Origin: Lutraria lutraria
Lineage: Eukaryota > Mollusca > Bivalvia > Venerida > Mactridae
Reading direction: 5' to 3'
Assembly: GCA_964023205.1 (NCBI GenBank)
Contig: OZ026835.1
Coordinates: 2,125,053 to 2,189,052 of the forward strand
Length of the DNA: 64,000 nucleotides
The notes beneath the pieces are model-generated. The model made no database searches, was not told the DNA's origin, and was given only the letters and a program-made list of their open reading frames with translations. The translations under genes were made by a program, and so were the position numbers. Positions 1 through 9,140 of the stretch are shown here, in pieces (within the stretch, counting starts at the first letter, position 1; every line of letters starts with the position of its first letter).

Positions 1-538
1 TTGTTTTAATGATATAACGGTCAAGTATAAATATGGGTCATCTGGGGTCAATAACTAGGTCACCAGGTCAAATCTTAGGAAAACTTTGTTAACACTGTAG
101 ATGTCACAGTTTTAATTGGATCTTCACCAAACCTTGTCAAAATGTTTGCCTCAATGATATGTGGGTCAAGGATGAACATGGATCAGCCGGGTTCAAAAAC
201 TGGGTCACAAGGTCATATCTTAGGTAAAAATCTTGGCCAAACCTTGTCAGATTGTTTGTCTTAATGCTATTAAGGACAAGTTCAAATATGGGTCACCTAG
301 GGTCAAAAACCAGGTCACAAGGTCAAATCTTAGGAAAACCTTATTAACACTGTAGATGTCAAATTTTGATCGTATCTTCACCAAACCTAGTCAGACTGTT
401 TGTCTTAATGATATGTAAGACAAATTCGAACATAGGTCGTCTGGGGTCAAAAACTAGGTCACCGGTTCAAAACAATGTTTTAATGAGTGAACAGTGATTG
501 TCATGTGAGCGATATAGGGCCATCTTGGCCCTCTTGTT
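1..538 (+). repeat. Mollusc-type repeat element, truncated at window start
   Basis: Diverged copies of a unit containing GGTCACCAGGTCAAATCTTA recur at roughly 150-bp spacing. The element ends in a perfect hairpin, AGGGCCA/TGGCCCT (516-532), followed by CTTG. The same end is found on the elements near 853, 37632, 41142 and (degenerate) 62675, so this is one dispersed family. The layout of internal tandem units plus a terminal stem-loop recalls the bivalve pearl/Helentron-related non-autonomous elements. That assignment is inference. Confidence 0.6.
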
Positions 539-852
539 TATTTATTAACTTAAAAAAACATTTTTTTATTATTGATGATGAAATACATTTACATAACTTT
601 TACACCCGTGATAATGGCATTATATTTCTTCACCGCTTATCCGATTAAATAGAATAAACATGCGCTTGAACAACAGGGCCATCCTGTCTTACTAGACAAG
701 AGTGTATGTTGTCATTTGATGTCTTTCCAATTCATATGATACTAACAGATAGTCGGTCACGTTATCTATCTTTTCCCGAGTCTGAGCTCAGCATAGTTGT
801 GTCCAAAAGTTCTGCCAATACAGCAACAGAAAGGAGTCAGTATTTTTTACGA

Positions 853-2106
853 CAAGAGGGCCATGATGGCCCTATAAATGCTCACCAGGAGAAAAAGGTC
901 ATTTGGCGATGAACATTGTTGAAGTTTTCTATATGAGTCCAAGTAAGATCAAGTGACCCATCTGGGCCATTTTTTATCCCATGGCCATTATATGAACTGA
1001 TTTAAAAGAGGTCCATTGAACAAAGCTAGATACCAAATATCTTGGCTCTAGGCCTTGTGGTTTCGGAGAAGATTCTTTAAATTATCCTATATAAAATAGA
1101 ATAAACCCCAGGGCAGGGCCAATTTTGACCCCGGGGCCATAATTTGAACAAACTTGTTAGAGGTCCACTAGACAATGCCACATACAAAATATCTAAGCTC
1201 TAGGCCTTGCGGTTTCGGAGATTTTATAAATTTTCTTATATAGATCTAATTCTATATAAATCAAGTGACCCTCGGGGCGGGGCCAATTTCGACCCTAGGG
1301 CAATAATTTGAACAAACTTGGTAGAGGTCCACTAGACAATGCTATATGCCAAATATCTTAGCTCTAGGCCTTGTTGTTTCGGAAAATATTTTCAAATTTT
1401 CCTATATAAAATAGAATAGACCCCAGGGCAGGGCCAATTTTGACTCCGAGGCCATTATTTGAACAAACTTGGTAGAGGTCCACTAGACAATGCCACATAC
1501 AAAATATCTAAGCTCTAGGCCTTGCGCTTTTGGAGATGAAGATTTTTTAAATTTTCCTATATAAGTCTATATAAATCAAGTGACCCCCGGGGCGGTGCCA
1601 ATCTTGACCCTACGGCAATAATTTGAACAAACTTGGTAGAGGTCCACAAGACTATGCTACACACCAAATATCAAAGCTCTAGGCATTGTAGTTTTTGACA
1701 AGATTTTTTAAATTTCCTATATAAGTCTATGTAAAATCAAGTTACCCCCGGGGCGGAGCCAATTTTGACCCCAGGGGAATAATTTGAACAAACTTTGTAG
1801 AGTTCCATTGGACAATGCTACATACCAAATATCTCAGCTCTAGGCCCTGTGGTTTCGGACAAGAAGATTTTTTAAGTTTTTTCTATTTGTTGCCATTATA
1901 GCAACCAGTTTTTAATAAAATTTAATTTTTTGAAACTTTGAAAGGGGACCACTCAAAGATCATTCCAGCAAAGTTTGGTTGCAATCGGCATAGCGGTGTA
2001 GGAGGAGATGTAAAGTAAACATGGACGCCGCCACTTCACGACGAACGATGGACGCAGGGCGATCACAAAAGCTCACCTTGAGCACTTTCGTGCTCTGGTG
2101 AGCTAA
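853..2106 (-). repeat. Tandem-unit repeat element (pearl/Helentron-like), inverted
   Basis: Read on the minus strand, it starts with an AGCTCACC terminus that carries a GAGCAC/GTGCTC palindrome (about 2070-2106). It ends with the AGGGCCATCATGGCCCTCTTG-type hairpin (853-873). Between them are about six diverged copies of a 130-170 bp unit containing motifs such as AACAAACTTGGTAGAGGTCC and CTAGGCCTTG. The copy near 61855-62680 shares both the internal units and the ends. No coding capacity is visible. The name is inferred from structure. Confidence 0.6.
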
Positions 2107-3960
2107 AGACTTGCAAATGAAGAATATTGTAGTAACAGGACATGGTAGTAACATCATGTACAGGTTGCAGCCCAGCCGCCAGGTTATGCTTTCAGCACTT
2201 ATATACAGCCGGTAAGCGGGTATATTCCGGAAGCCGTCTCCAAACTTACAGGCATCGAGTTACAGGATAACTTGATATTTTACCACTATTAGCCAGTTAC
2301 AGCTGTAAAGCTACAAAAAGGGACAATGGCTGCAGAAGTTCAGTAAACCAATTCTGGTTGCACATAAATTAATGCGCATTTTCATTTTTGATTCAAAGGT
2401 CATCATCTGTCTTTTAAAACTATATGCCATTTCCAGATGTAAATGGTTTTGGGGACAGACTTACACTATTCTGAATACAACCAGAATTATGTAAACAAAC
2501 CGCGGCAGGAATTTCTTTTACGAAACTTGCTATATAAGGAATATGTTGCGCAATATGAAGTTTCTGGTGTTGCAGCATTAGATGAACTTATTATGTTTCT
2601 CCCTGATGTAAAGAAACAATTGCAGATTTTCAGCGGAAAGGAAGTCGGTATGAAGTTGCAAAAATCTATAACGAAAAACAAACCTTGTTCTTACGAAAAA
2701 CATGTAGAAAAAGTTGGTTACTAAACATTGCGCTAAAAATCGTGCGTCGCTTGTTGTAACTGCAAGAGTTAAGTGTAAACTACTAATAGTTTTGTGCCAT
2801 ATATCAGAAAGATAAGCTTTATTTAGAAGTAGAGAGTCGCCTAAGTAATGAAAATGGATTTTGTTTAAAAAAACGTGCATTTGACATATCGTGGGAAGAC
2901 TTTATGATATAATTATGTTCTGTGTGTATCAATTCTCTAAACGTACACATCTCCCTCAGCAACAAAATATTTTGAGTTAGAAAACAAGCAATTTGGAAAG
3001 TCTGAGACAAGGAAGGAAAAATACACTCCTAGACTTCGTGTAGGTTGGAAGCATATTTCATAGGATATAGGCCTTCTGTTGGGAAATTCAAAGTGATGAG
3101 CTTAAAGGACGGTAGTGGACAAGAAATTAAGGATTTGGACAAGGATGGGAAACTTTTAGAAGCACCGAGTCAAATTTTGGATTTTCCCCTAATGCACACT
3201 CTTGTCCGAAGTAAAATACCATCTGGCAAATTGCAAATGAGAATATTACCAACCAGGACACCCTCGCTGTCGGGCAATATTTCGATTCAGTCAGAAGTCA
3301 TCCATTCAGGTGGTATTTACATATCGAAGTATAGGTTTGTATTACATCTTTGTACATACCTAGAAACTCTGCTGTCTTGATTTACGACTTGCTAATGTGA
3401 GAAGTTCATTGGACATTGATAATCACAAATCAGGATGTCGTAATAGCATGTGCTTTCAAGTATTTACCATTTCTGATAAGCATTGGCGTTTGTCAGAGGA
3501 ACAATACGTGTGTCTGCTAAGAATCAAACTGTTTAGTTAGTTCAGATATTAAAACTGACGCCACAAGTAACCCTTTCCAGCACGACTTGTAACAGAAAAC
3601 GATGCACCCACTGTGTTATAATCAACAAAGATTCCAAATTCACCAGTGCGGTCACTAAGACATTCAATGTCAGACATAATCAATACCAATTGTCAATCAA
3701 AATATGTAAATTTTTTAATAATATGTAAAAGATGTCAAATATAGTATGTTTACCAGACAAATTAATCGCAGTTGTCTAAACGGATAAGTTGTTTTTACGT
3801 TATTTTAAACCTATTCTGGCATTTAAAATACCTCGGAATTTTAAATGTTACAATTGTTAGAAGTTCTATGCTATCCTATTCATCTGATACTTGAAACAGA
3901 CGAAGATGTTCTTATTGTAACAATATTTTGTATGTTCTCAATTCCAAAGTAGTATAACAG
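2107..3960. other. Unassigned host DNA
   Basis: AT-rich sequence with two open stretches, 2443-2724 and 3045-3380 (plus), of 93 and 111 codons. Neither translation resembles a family I recognise. There is no convincing promoter or flanking exon structure. They may be chance ORFs or exons of an unknown host gene. Confidence 0.4.
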
Positions 3961-3984
3961 GGTGTATGAATCACTTGCACGTAC

Positions 3985-4265
3985 TTCACGATTTACCTTA
4001 TTACAAAAAGCAATATGTCGGTCAAACTAAACAAATCGTTTCACGTAGAGTGAATAGTCATGGATTTGAAATAACAAAGTTGAAATAAAAATCTTGTATC
4101 CCATGTTGCAACTCATTTCGGATCTAGTGATTCTGTATGTTCATTGTCAAAACTTCATCTATTCCTAAAGATGTTGTCCATAATACGGATCGTTTGTGTA
4201 AGGAGACATACTAGATTCATAAAAATTATATGACTCCAGATGGGCTTAATAATAAATTACTGAAC
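3985..4265 (+). pseudogene. Decayed GIY-YIG endonuclease fragment (Penelope-like element type)
   Basis: Conceptual translation in shifting frames gives YVGQTKQ followed by SRRVNSH. It continues with HVATHFGSSD, a Leu/Lys-rich stretch, RLCKETY and finally MTPDGLNNKL. This order (GxT near the start, an arginine, a conserved Glu, then a PxGLN end) is typical of the C-terminal GIY-YIG domain of Penelope-like retroelements. At least two frameshifts and a stop break it. It lies just outside the left end of the Polinton. Confidence 0.55.
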
Positions 4266-4321
4266 ATTAATATTTTTGAAAGTTTTATTATTGATATTAT
4301 CATTATTATTGCGTAGTCAGG

Positions 4322-4585
4322 AGTAGTAATGGGCGTTACCCTGGGGACCAAATCAACGCAATTGGTCCCCAGAAGTTTTCAAAATTGTGACAAATTGGGA
4401 CAAATTGGAAATCAATGTTGTACCCCAAAATAGTATGAATTGAATTTTAGGAATGTTCTGGGTACTGTGTGTGTTTTGTTATTTGTACTGTATAGACTAA
4501 AATTTAGACAATGAGAGAATTTTCTTTCGAAAAGACATGGTGGCCCTAAAAAGGGCCGTTGGTGGTCCTGAAAAGGACCGTTGGT
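4322..4585. repeat. Left terminal inverted repeat of the Polinton
   Basis: Inverted match to 21315-21582. The outer ~70 bp is diverged after the first 14 bases. The inner ~190 bp is nearly identical and contains the poly-pyrimidine/GAAAGAAAA segment and two hairpins. The repeat ends right after the second hairpin, immediately beside the stop codon of the first gene. The 3' untranslated region of that gene is therefore part of the TIR. Confidence 0.95.
4542..4579 (-). promoter_or_regulatory. Tandem histone-mRNA-like 3' stem-loops, left
   Basis: On the minus strand, two 16-nt hairpins follow the gene that ends at 4592: GGTCCT-TTTC-AGGACC (4564-4579) and GGCCCT-TTTT-AGGGCC (4542-4557). Each is preceded by CCAAC and followed by ACCA. 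This fits the animal histone mRNA stem-loop (6-bp stem, pyrimidine-rich 4-nt loop, ACCA tail). A CGAAAGAAAA tract follows at about 4521-4530, in the position of a histone downstream element. The first hairpin begins 12 nt after the stop codon. Confidence 0.8.
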
Positions 4586-4591
4586 GGTTGT

Positions 4592-5068
4592 CTATGCTGA
4601 CTGATCTGGTTGGGTACATAGTTCGCATTGGCAGTCTGGTGGGGGATAGCAGAGCCTGCATGTTAGATCCCCACAGGACCATTCCTGTTCTGGTACTGGT
4701 GGTTGTTCCGTGTACTCAACTTGAGCGGTAGTGATGATACGCCAATGCTCTTCTTCTTGTTGTTGTTCCCGTTGTCTATTCGCCGTTCGTTCCCGAGCAT
4801 CTCGCTGCCTTTCTCTGACTTGATCTCGAAATTGCTCTCGCATTTGAGATAATTCTTCTCTATGATGAAATCGATTGGTTTCAATGGTATTCAAAGTCTC
4901 ACCAATGGTTTGAAGATCACGTTCCCTTTTTCTAACAATGCTAGCCGCTAAGCGACTGATTGAACGCCATACCCTGCTCTGTTTTTCAGTCAGTTGTTTT
5001 GCTGTTTTGAGTTCATTGAATAAAGCCTCCATCTTGAGCGTTTGAGTTCTCAGAAGGAAATGAGGCAT
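4592..5068 (-). CDS. Accessory protein with coiled coil and C-terminal Cys pairs, histone-like 3' end
   Basis: I do not recognise the family. The ATG at 5068 would give 158 aa. The in-frame ATG at 5035 has a better context (A at -3, G at +4) and would give 147 aa. The first ~110 residues are strongly helical and rich in Glu, Arg and Gln (REKERQ-type stretches), which suggests a coiled coil. The C-terminus has three CxxC/CxC pairs around CRLC and CQCELC, a likely zinc site. It is the outermost gene on the left, reads towards the TIR and ends in tandem histone-like stem-loops inside the TIR. Three CRE/ATF-type sites lie upstream at 5115-5162. The layout (coiled coil, then Cys pairs) echoes the gene at 19420-19743, but without clear sequence identity. 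The position suggests an early or regulatory gene, which is inference. Confidence 0.7.
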   Translation of the reverse strand: MPHFLLRTQTLKMEALFNELKTAKQLTEKQSRVWRSISRLAASIVRKRERDLQTIGETLNTIETNRFHHREELSQMREQFRDQVRERQRDARERTANRQREQQQEEEHWRIITTAQVEYTEQPPVPEQEWSCGDLTCRLCYPPPDCQCELCTQPDQSA

Positions 5069-5114
5069 TGTAAGACGGAGTATTGTATTACACCCCCCCA
5101 CTCTCGTGGTTGGA

Positions 5115-5162
5115 TGACGTCATATTGCTTGGATGACGTCACCCTAGGGTTGGATGGCGTCA
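5115..5162 (-). promoter_or_regulatory. Three CRE/ATF-like sites upstream of the leftmost gene
   Basis: A 13-bp unit, TTGGATGACGTCA, is repeated three times. Two copies contain the perfect palindrome TGACGTCA (5115-5122 and 5134-5141). The third has TGGCGTCA (5155-5162). Spacing is about 19-21 bp, roughly two helical turns. TGACGTCA is the canonical CREB/ATF site of animal promoters. No TATA box is seen. The array lies 50-130 bp upstream of the candidate start codons, as a proximal promoter would. Confidence 0.6.
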
Positions 5163-5259
5163 CACGCCGATGCATGTGCGGAGCTTGATTTTTATGAACT
5201 TAGAATTTATGATATAATAAAAAAAAGACAACAGACACCTAGTTTCAGTTTTCTAAACT

Positions 5260-5265
5260 TTTATT
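5260..5265 (-). terminator. Poly(A) signal AATAAA for the protease/capsid gene cluster
   Basis: TTTATT on the plus strand reads AATAAA on the minus strand, about 50 nt after the protease stop codon. It is the first such signal downstream of the tightly packed minus-strand genes. The neighbouring terminal gene (4592-5068) has no such signal and uses the hairpins instead. Confidence 0.55.
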
Positions 5266-5316
5266 TTTGTAACAAGAAACAGTAACAAGAAACATTTTAT
5301 GAAACATTGTTTACAT

Positions 5317-5907
5317 TTAATGATCACCATAAAGAGTTGTATTTCTATGTATGATACTATGATACAAACGTCTGTGACCTTCTGGTCTAGAGTTACGTTG
5401 AGCAAAACACTTTTGTCCACATTTATTCACATATTGAGCATGCATGTAATAAGTACCATAATATTGTTGAAACCAATGCGTCACATAAGTGTCATTTTTT
5501 CCATACATGTCCGGTTTGAATCGGGTTAACAGTATCTGGTTCAAGTCACATTCACGTGAGATAAAATCCAAAGCGAATAGACAATACACACCACACACCG
5601 GTAACATATCGCCTTGTATTCTCATGTCATTCCACACATAAGTTTTGCTGGCATGTTTTTCCACAAAGGATAGAATCTCTTCGAAAGGAGGTAATCCATA
5701 GGAATCAAAGTACACTGCTTTATTGTCTTTTAAATAAAGAGCCACCCAGTGTTCTCCAGGTTGATTCCCGTTGTGGGTATTCACAATATAGGCTTTCACG
5801 TCATGCGGTTTCTCTGAAGGTAATTGATCTTTGGCACAAACACGTGCACGTAGTGGTTTTAATAACGGTGAATGATCTAATAGGTATTGTAGTTCATTCG
5901 TCTCCAT
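5317..5907 (-). CDS. PRO: Adenain-like cysteine protease (Polinton PRO)
   Basis: Maturation protease of the adenovirus/Ulp1 type, expected to cleave capsid and core precursors inside the assembling particle. The start at 5907 (METNELQYLL) gives 196 aa, close to adenain and Polinton PRO sizes. An upstream ATG at 5943 would lie deep inside the preceding gene. Catalytic signatures are in order: His53 in GEHWVALY, Asp68 in YFDSYG, Gln98 in RIQGD and Cys105 in PVCGVYC, all intact. The C-terminus after about residue 150 is Cys/His/Arg-rich and divergent. The start overlaps the end of the preceding gene (5894-6358) by 14 nt. It is the last gene of the minus-strand late array and is followed by AATAAA at 5260. 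Confidence 0.93.
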   Translation of the reverse strand: METNELQYLLDHSPLLKPLRARVCAKDQLPSEKPHDVKAYIVNTHNGNQPGEHWVALYLKDNKAVYFDSYGLPPFEEILSFVEKHASKTYVWNDMRIQGDMLPVCGVYCLFALDFISRECDLNQILLTRFKPDMYGKNDTYVTHWFQQYYGTYYMHAQYVNKCGQKCFAQRNSRPEGHRRLYHSIIHRNTTLYGDH

Positions 5908-6358
5908 AATGCCAATTTCTGTTGACACGTTCAGCCCAAGCACTGATCCACTGATCTATGAACTGATTCTGAGTGAGTTCTTCTTTAAACTGAATCCATA
6001 ATCGACACGCGTCTCCTTTTTCACTATCGGTCAAGGTCACTAATTCAGGATACCACTTTTCCATGACCTTGAACACGTCCAAACGTTGAATCGCTTTTTG
6101 AATGTAAAGTTCTGTCCACTCTTCCGTATTCGTGTATAAGCAGAGTACATGTTGTACTTGACTAGGATGATTCACTCGACAACCATAACAGTCTTTATGC
6201 ACTTGATTATAAATTAAAGATTGGAGTGCTTCTGTGACGTGATGATTCAAGCACTCTTGTAAAAAGTCCGTCTTTGAACTTGTACAACAAGGATACGCCA
6301 ATAACTTCATTTCGTAATCTTGTCCTTTTTCCAGGTGTTCAATATCCATGTCTTCCAT
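5894..6358 (-). CDS. Polinton-associated Cys-rich conserved protein
   Basis: 154 aa. The centre has CYGCRVNHPSQVQH followed by CLY, about residues 57-74. This Cys/His pattern recurs in uncharacterised proteins of metazoan Polintons (recognition from memory of the family pattern, not a search). It probably binds zinc. An additional CC pair lies at about residues 24-25. The C-terminal part is predicted helical, with several Trp. It sits between the capsid gene (14 nt upstream) and the protease gene (14-nt overlap), the usual place for this gene in animal Polintons. That suggests a virion or assembly role. No enzyme motif is visible, and the function is unknown. Confidence 0.8.
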   Translation of the reverse strand: MEDMDIEHLEKGQDYEMKLLAYPCCTSSKTDFLQECLNHHVTEALQSLIYNQVHKDCYGCRVNHPSQVQHVLCLYTNTEEWTELYIQKAIQRLDVFKVMEKWYPELVTLTDSEKGDACRLWIQFKEELTQNQFIDQWISAWAERVNRNWHYGDE

Positions 6359-6372
6359 CTTAATAATCTAGA

Positions 6373-7671
6373 TTAATAATCTAGAAGTACTTCTCTGAAT
6401 TGATTGATTTCAATTTGATTGTCGTATTCCGCAAATACAATCACGTTGATGGCTTGTGCAAGTGCTATTCCAAAGTGAAATTCCAATCTCAGATTGCCCG
6501 TTTTTATAGGATGGAGTTGACCTTCCTCGCAACCTTGATCTGCTGTCAAGTCCAACCCCCAGAGTGTGTATCCGTTCCGATAATCATTCATGCTCAATCC
6601 AAATGAACGATTGAGACCAAGAGCTCCTGTCGCTTGATAGAGTGACATGTAGGATCTTAGAACTTCTCCCGTTTCAAAATTGGGTTGAAACGCTTTGTTA
6701 TGAATACTTTTTCCGTCAATGCTGACTTCTAGATGATTCAGTGTAAAATGACGGAACTCAAAGGGGTTGGTAGCCATGTCTCCATTCATGTCTCCATTTC
6801 TTACCATACCGATGATAAGACGTTTTGGCAATTGACCTTGAAATAAATGATCTTCAATCTTGGATCGTTGACCGTTAGGAATCGTAAATGTTTTTACTTC
6901 AGTTCGTCGGATGGGGATTTTCATGTTATGTTGAGCAATCTGTTGATTGAGTTGATTGGCTACCACTGGCAGTAAATCTACTGTTCTTACATTAAATCCT
7001 GCTTCTAGAAACTTGATTTTAGCCGGTGAAGTACTCATGAGACAGAATTGAGGTGACGCTTTGTTTAGTCTTAAGCGTATTTCCATACCATTGGGTAAAT
7101 ATTTATCTTGCATCATCAGATCCAAATGAAGCCGTCCACATAGTTCCACCACACGACTTTGATGGACACGAGCACGTCTCTTACCATAGCCCTTGTTATC
7201 CCCGTCATGTACTTTTTCGAGCATATGACCAGCGGTGTCTTCAGCCCATAACTCTAGCGCCTGAAGCTGAGTGTCTTTACAGCTTGAGGTGAAGGAGAGT
7301 AAATTTTCTATGTATGCCCGATAGCCATACGTGTCCGCATTGCTGGTGATCAGTTTATTATTCAGATACACATCAATGCTTGAGAACATGCTGTGAAAGA
7401 AATTGTTGACGGTAGCAATTTCACTGTCGGCCGCTAGGTCTGTACCATCTGACTGTATAATTTTGAGTTTTAGGTACAGGTAAGATTGATTCAGATCTGT
7501 CCATTTTTCTGTCTGTGCAGGAATCACAAATTCAATCGGAGCATTATTGTCCAGGGCAGAAATGGGATAATGCTCAGTCCATTGACCTTCTTGCATGGCT
7601 GTCATGGTAGGTGGCACAACAGACACATCCAACTCTGTCTTACTACATTCACAGGAACCGTGTTGCATCAT
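6373..7671 (-). CDS. MCP: Major capsid protein, double jelly-roll (Polinton MCP)
   Basis: 432 aa. The N-terminal half carries the pattern typical of animal Polinton capsid proteins. This comprises a stretch around EFVIPAQTEKWTDL, then LYLKLKI, then NNFFHSMFSSIDVYLN, then YGYRAYIENLLSF (about residues 48-130). β-rich segments continue to the C-terminus, with VIVFAEYDNQIEINQFREV near the end. Members of this family form the hexon-like double jelly-roll capsomers. It starts two nt after the stop of the preceding small basic protein gene (TAA-TC-ATG). Two Met codons are adjacent at the start. No frameshift or stop is present. The family assignment rests on motif recognition. A structure prediction would settle the fold. 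Confidence 0.88.
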   Translation of the reverse strand: MMQHGSCECSKTELDVSVVPPTMTAMQEGQWTEHYPISALDNNAPIEFVIPAQTEKWTDLNQSYLYLKLKIIQSDGTDLAADSEIATVNNFFHSMFSSIDVYLNNKLITSNADTYGYRAYIENLLSFTSSCKDTQLQALELWAEDTAGHMLEKVHDGDNKGYGKRRARVHQSRVVELCGRLHLDLMMQDKYLPNGMEIRLRLNKASPQFCLMSTSPAKIKFLEAGFNVRTVDLLPVVANQLNQQIAQHNMKIPIRRTEVKTFTIPNGQRSKIEDHLFQGQLPKRLIIGMVRNGDMNGDMATNPFEFRHFTLNHLEVSIDGKSIHNKAFQPNFETGEVLRSYMSLYQATGALGLNRSFGLSMNDYRNGYTLWGLDLTADQGCEEGQLHPIKTGNLRLEFHFGIALAQAINVIVFAEYDNQIEINQFREVLLDY

Positions 7672-7673
7672 GA

Positions 7674-8039
7674 TTAATCGAAAATATCAAGAGGTCTGGC
7701 CTGCTTAACTCGGCGATGATGAAGTTTCGAATGAGGTCTTTTCTTGACTGGTTTGCTCTTTATACGTCTTTTAGGGCTGGCCACGGCACGTAGTAAGGAT
7801 TCACCCACATCTTTTAATACAGAGGCTCCACGTTTTCGTATTACTTGTTTAACGTTTGATCCTGTCAAGATATCTTTCATAGCGGCTTTTCCTTGCTGGA
7901 GTCCTTCTTTTTTCAAGGTGTGAACTCCAGATTTCACAAATGGATTTAGTAAAGGCATAATTCTTTTCATGGCTTTCTTAAACATGGATCCAAGTCCGTG
8001 TCCATATTGTCGAGGTTGACCTTGGTAAGTAGGTATCAT
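7674..8039 (-). CDS. Small basic virion-type protein with amphipathic helix
   Basis: 121 aa and very basic. Residues 15-60 (from GLGSMFKKAMKRIMPLLNPF onward) form an amphipathic helix pattern. The tail (about 88-120) is rich in Lys, Arg and His. Genes of this type sit between the penton-like and major capsid genes in many Polintons. They are often compared with adenovirus pVI/pX-like minor core or membrane-lytic proteins, but that comparison rests on position and composition, not sequence identity. The start codon overlaps the stop of the preceding penton-like gene as ATGA (8036-8039). The stop is 2 nt before the capsid start, so it is translationally wedged between two structural genes. Confidence 0.8.
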   Translation of the reverse strand: MIPTYQGQPRQYGHGLGSMFKKAMKRIMPLLNPFVKSGVHTLKKEGLQQGKAAMKDILTGSNVKQVIRKRGASVLKDVGESLLRAVASPKRRIKSKPVKKRPHSKLHHRRVKQARPLDIFD

Positions 8040-8878
8040 TGTCTTTGACGTAGGTGTAGTTTCACCATAGACTTCCCATGAATAAACTGAATAGACTGGC
8101 CAGTGTCACCCCTTATATGGATAGTGATGGTGTCAAAGTCGGCTTTAGCCAGTGGTACATAGTGTAAATTCAAGAACTCGAAATAAATATGAGGGTTAGT
8201 TCCTGCTTTCGTTCTCGGATCAAATGGAGCTACACGTAAGATGGGGGCTTCTATGTTTCCCAAATAGGTATAAGACGCAAGGTCGGAATAAACAAACAAA
8301 TGATTATGACCCATGTTAATATCTACGCCATGAGGAAACGGTTCCGGAGTGTCTTTAAAAAAGATGGTCGAAGAACTATCAGGGGCTCCACCCAGTTTAA
8401 TAAACATGTGAGGATGAAACTGAATGCCTAGTTGATCCGAACTGTCCAGTTTTGCGCGTTTACTTTGTCCTGAAAAACCCATGGTAAATCGAAGGCCTTT
8501 CTGTCTAAATATTTTACCTAATTGATCTTTCACGGTAAAGTCAATCGTCTCGATCAAATGTTGGGGTGTGACATAAGTTCCTATAGGAATACAAAGTCGT
8601 ACACCTTTTTCTTCTTTATTGGGGAGAGTACAATAGGTCTCAAAGTTTTCTAAGGCCTTACCCAGGACAGGATCATGTGTGACAATGTAGAAATGTCGCT
8701 CTTCTTCAGTGACATTAATGACCTGACTAGGAACAATCATTTCCACTAAGGCAATTTCCCAATCTTGTTTATTGAGATGGATGGGTTTTGCCAGTTTGGT
8801 ACGAAAACAACATTGCGTATTGTCTTGGAATAAATCCATAGAGCTATCACTCATGAGTGTGATGTAAAACGAACTCAT
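8036..8878 (-). CDS. mCP: Penton-like minor capsid protein, single jelly-roll (Polinton mCP)
   Basis: 280 aa. The N-terminal pattern MSSFYITLMSDSSMDLFQDN, then FRTKLAKPIHL and WEIALVEMIVP, is the hallmark of the Polinton penton-base-like protein widely found in animal genomes. The rest is β-rich (segments around IPIGTYVTPQHLIETI, LFVYSDLA and FEFLNLHYVPL), as expected for a jelly-roll that fills the capsid vertices. The ORF is intact. It starts within the stop codon of the small membrane protein gene (ATGA, 8875-8878) and ends in an ATGA overlap with the basic protein gene. The conserved order mCP, small basic protein, MCP supports the call. Confidence 0.88.
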   Translation of the reverse strand: MSSFYITLMSDSSMDLFQDNTQCCFRTKLAKPIHLNKQDWEIALVEMIVPSQVINVTEEERHFYIVTHDPVLGKALENFETYCTLPNKEEKGVRLCIPIGTYVTPQHLIETIDFTVKDQLGKIFRQKGLRFTMGFSGQSKRAKLDSSDQLGIQFHPHMFIKLGGAPDSSSTIFFKDTPEPFPHGVDINMGHNHLFVYSDLASYTYLGNIEAPILRVAPFDPRTKAGTNPHIYFEFLNLHYVPLAKADFDTITIHIRGDTGQSIQFIHGKSMVKLHLRQRQ

Positions 8879-9120
8879 GTTGATTTAGGTTTATTGAATT
8901 TCAAGGAGGGATTCGGTAGAATATAACCTAGAGAACTACTTAAAAGCAGAAGCCACAATTCTCGATCGGGTCGTTGAAAACACAAATTAAATAGCGATAC
9001 GGTAATAATAATAAATACCACTACAATTTGTGACAAAAAAGTGACCTTATTTTTGGGTTCACACAATTTGGCTTGCTCTGAGGCAGTCACTACCACACTG
9101 GCCGTATCAGCTTGAGACAT
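8875..9120 (-). CDS. Small membrane protein
   Basis: 81 aa from the ATG at 9120 (MSQADTASVV). An upstream in-frame ATG at 9168 lies inside the integrase gene and is less likely. Residues 29-48 (TFLSQIVVVFIIITVSLFNL) form one clear transmembrane segment. A second hydrophobic patch, LWLLLLSSSLG, lies at 55-65. Only 21 nt separate it from the integrase stop, and it ends in an ATGA overlap with the penton-like gene. A short membrane protein at this place suggests a virion-associated or host-membrane role. I know no specific family. Confidence 0.7.
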   Translation of the reverse strand: MSQADTASVVVTASEQAKLCEPKNKVTFLSQIVVVFIIITVSLFNLCFQRPDRELWLLLLSSSLGYILPNPSLKFNKPKST

Positions 9121-9140
9121 GATGTATTTATTAACAAACT

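Noticed and set aside
2443..3380. Two short ORFs as host genes
   Set aside because: No recognisable domain, no paired splice signals that I can defend, and lengths compatible with chance.
4542..4579. Hairpins read as bacterial-type intrinsic terminators
   Set aside because: No U-tract follows. The flanks (CCAAC, ACCA) and the downstream GAAAGAA fit histone 3' processing, and the DNA is eukaryotic.
5035..5101. Start of the leftmost gene at 5101
   Set aside because: The codon at 5101 is GTG in a G-rich run. ATGs at 5068 and 5035 are better eukaryotic starts.
7674..8039. Adenain cleavage site (M/I/L)XGX-G in the small basic protein
   Set aside because: Gly-containing stretches are present but none matches the consensus convincingly.
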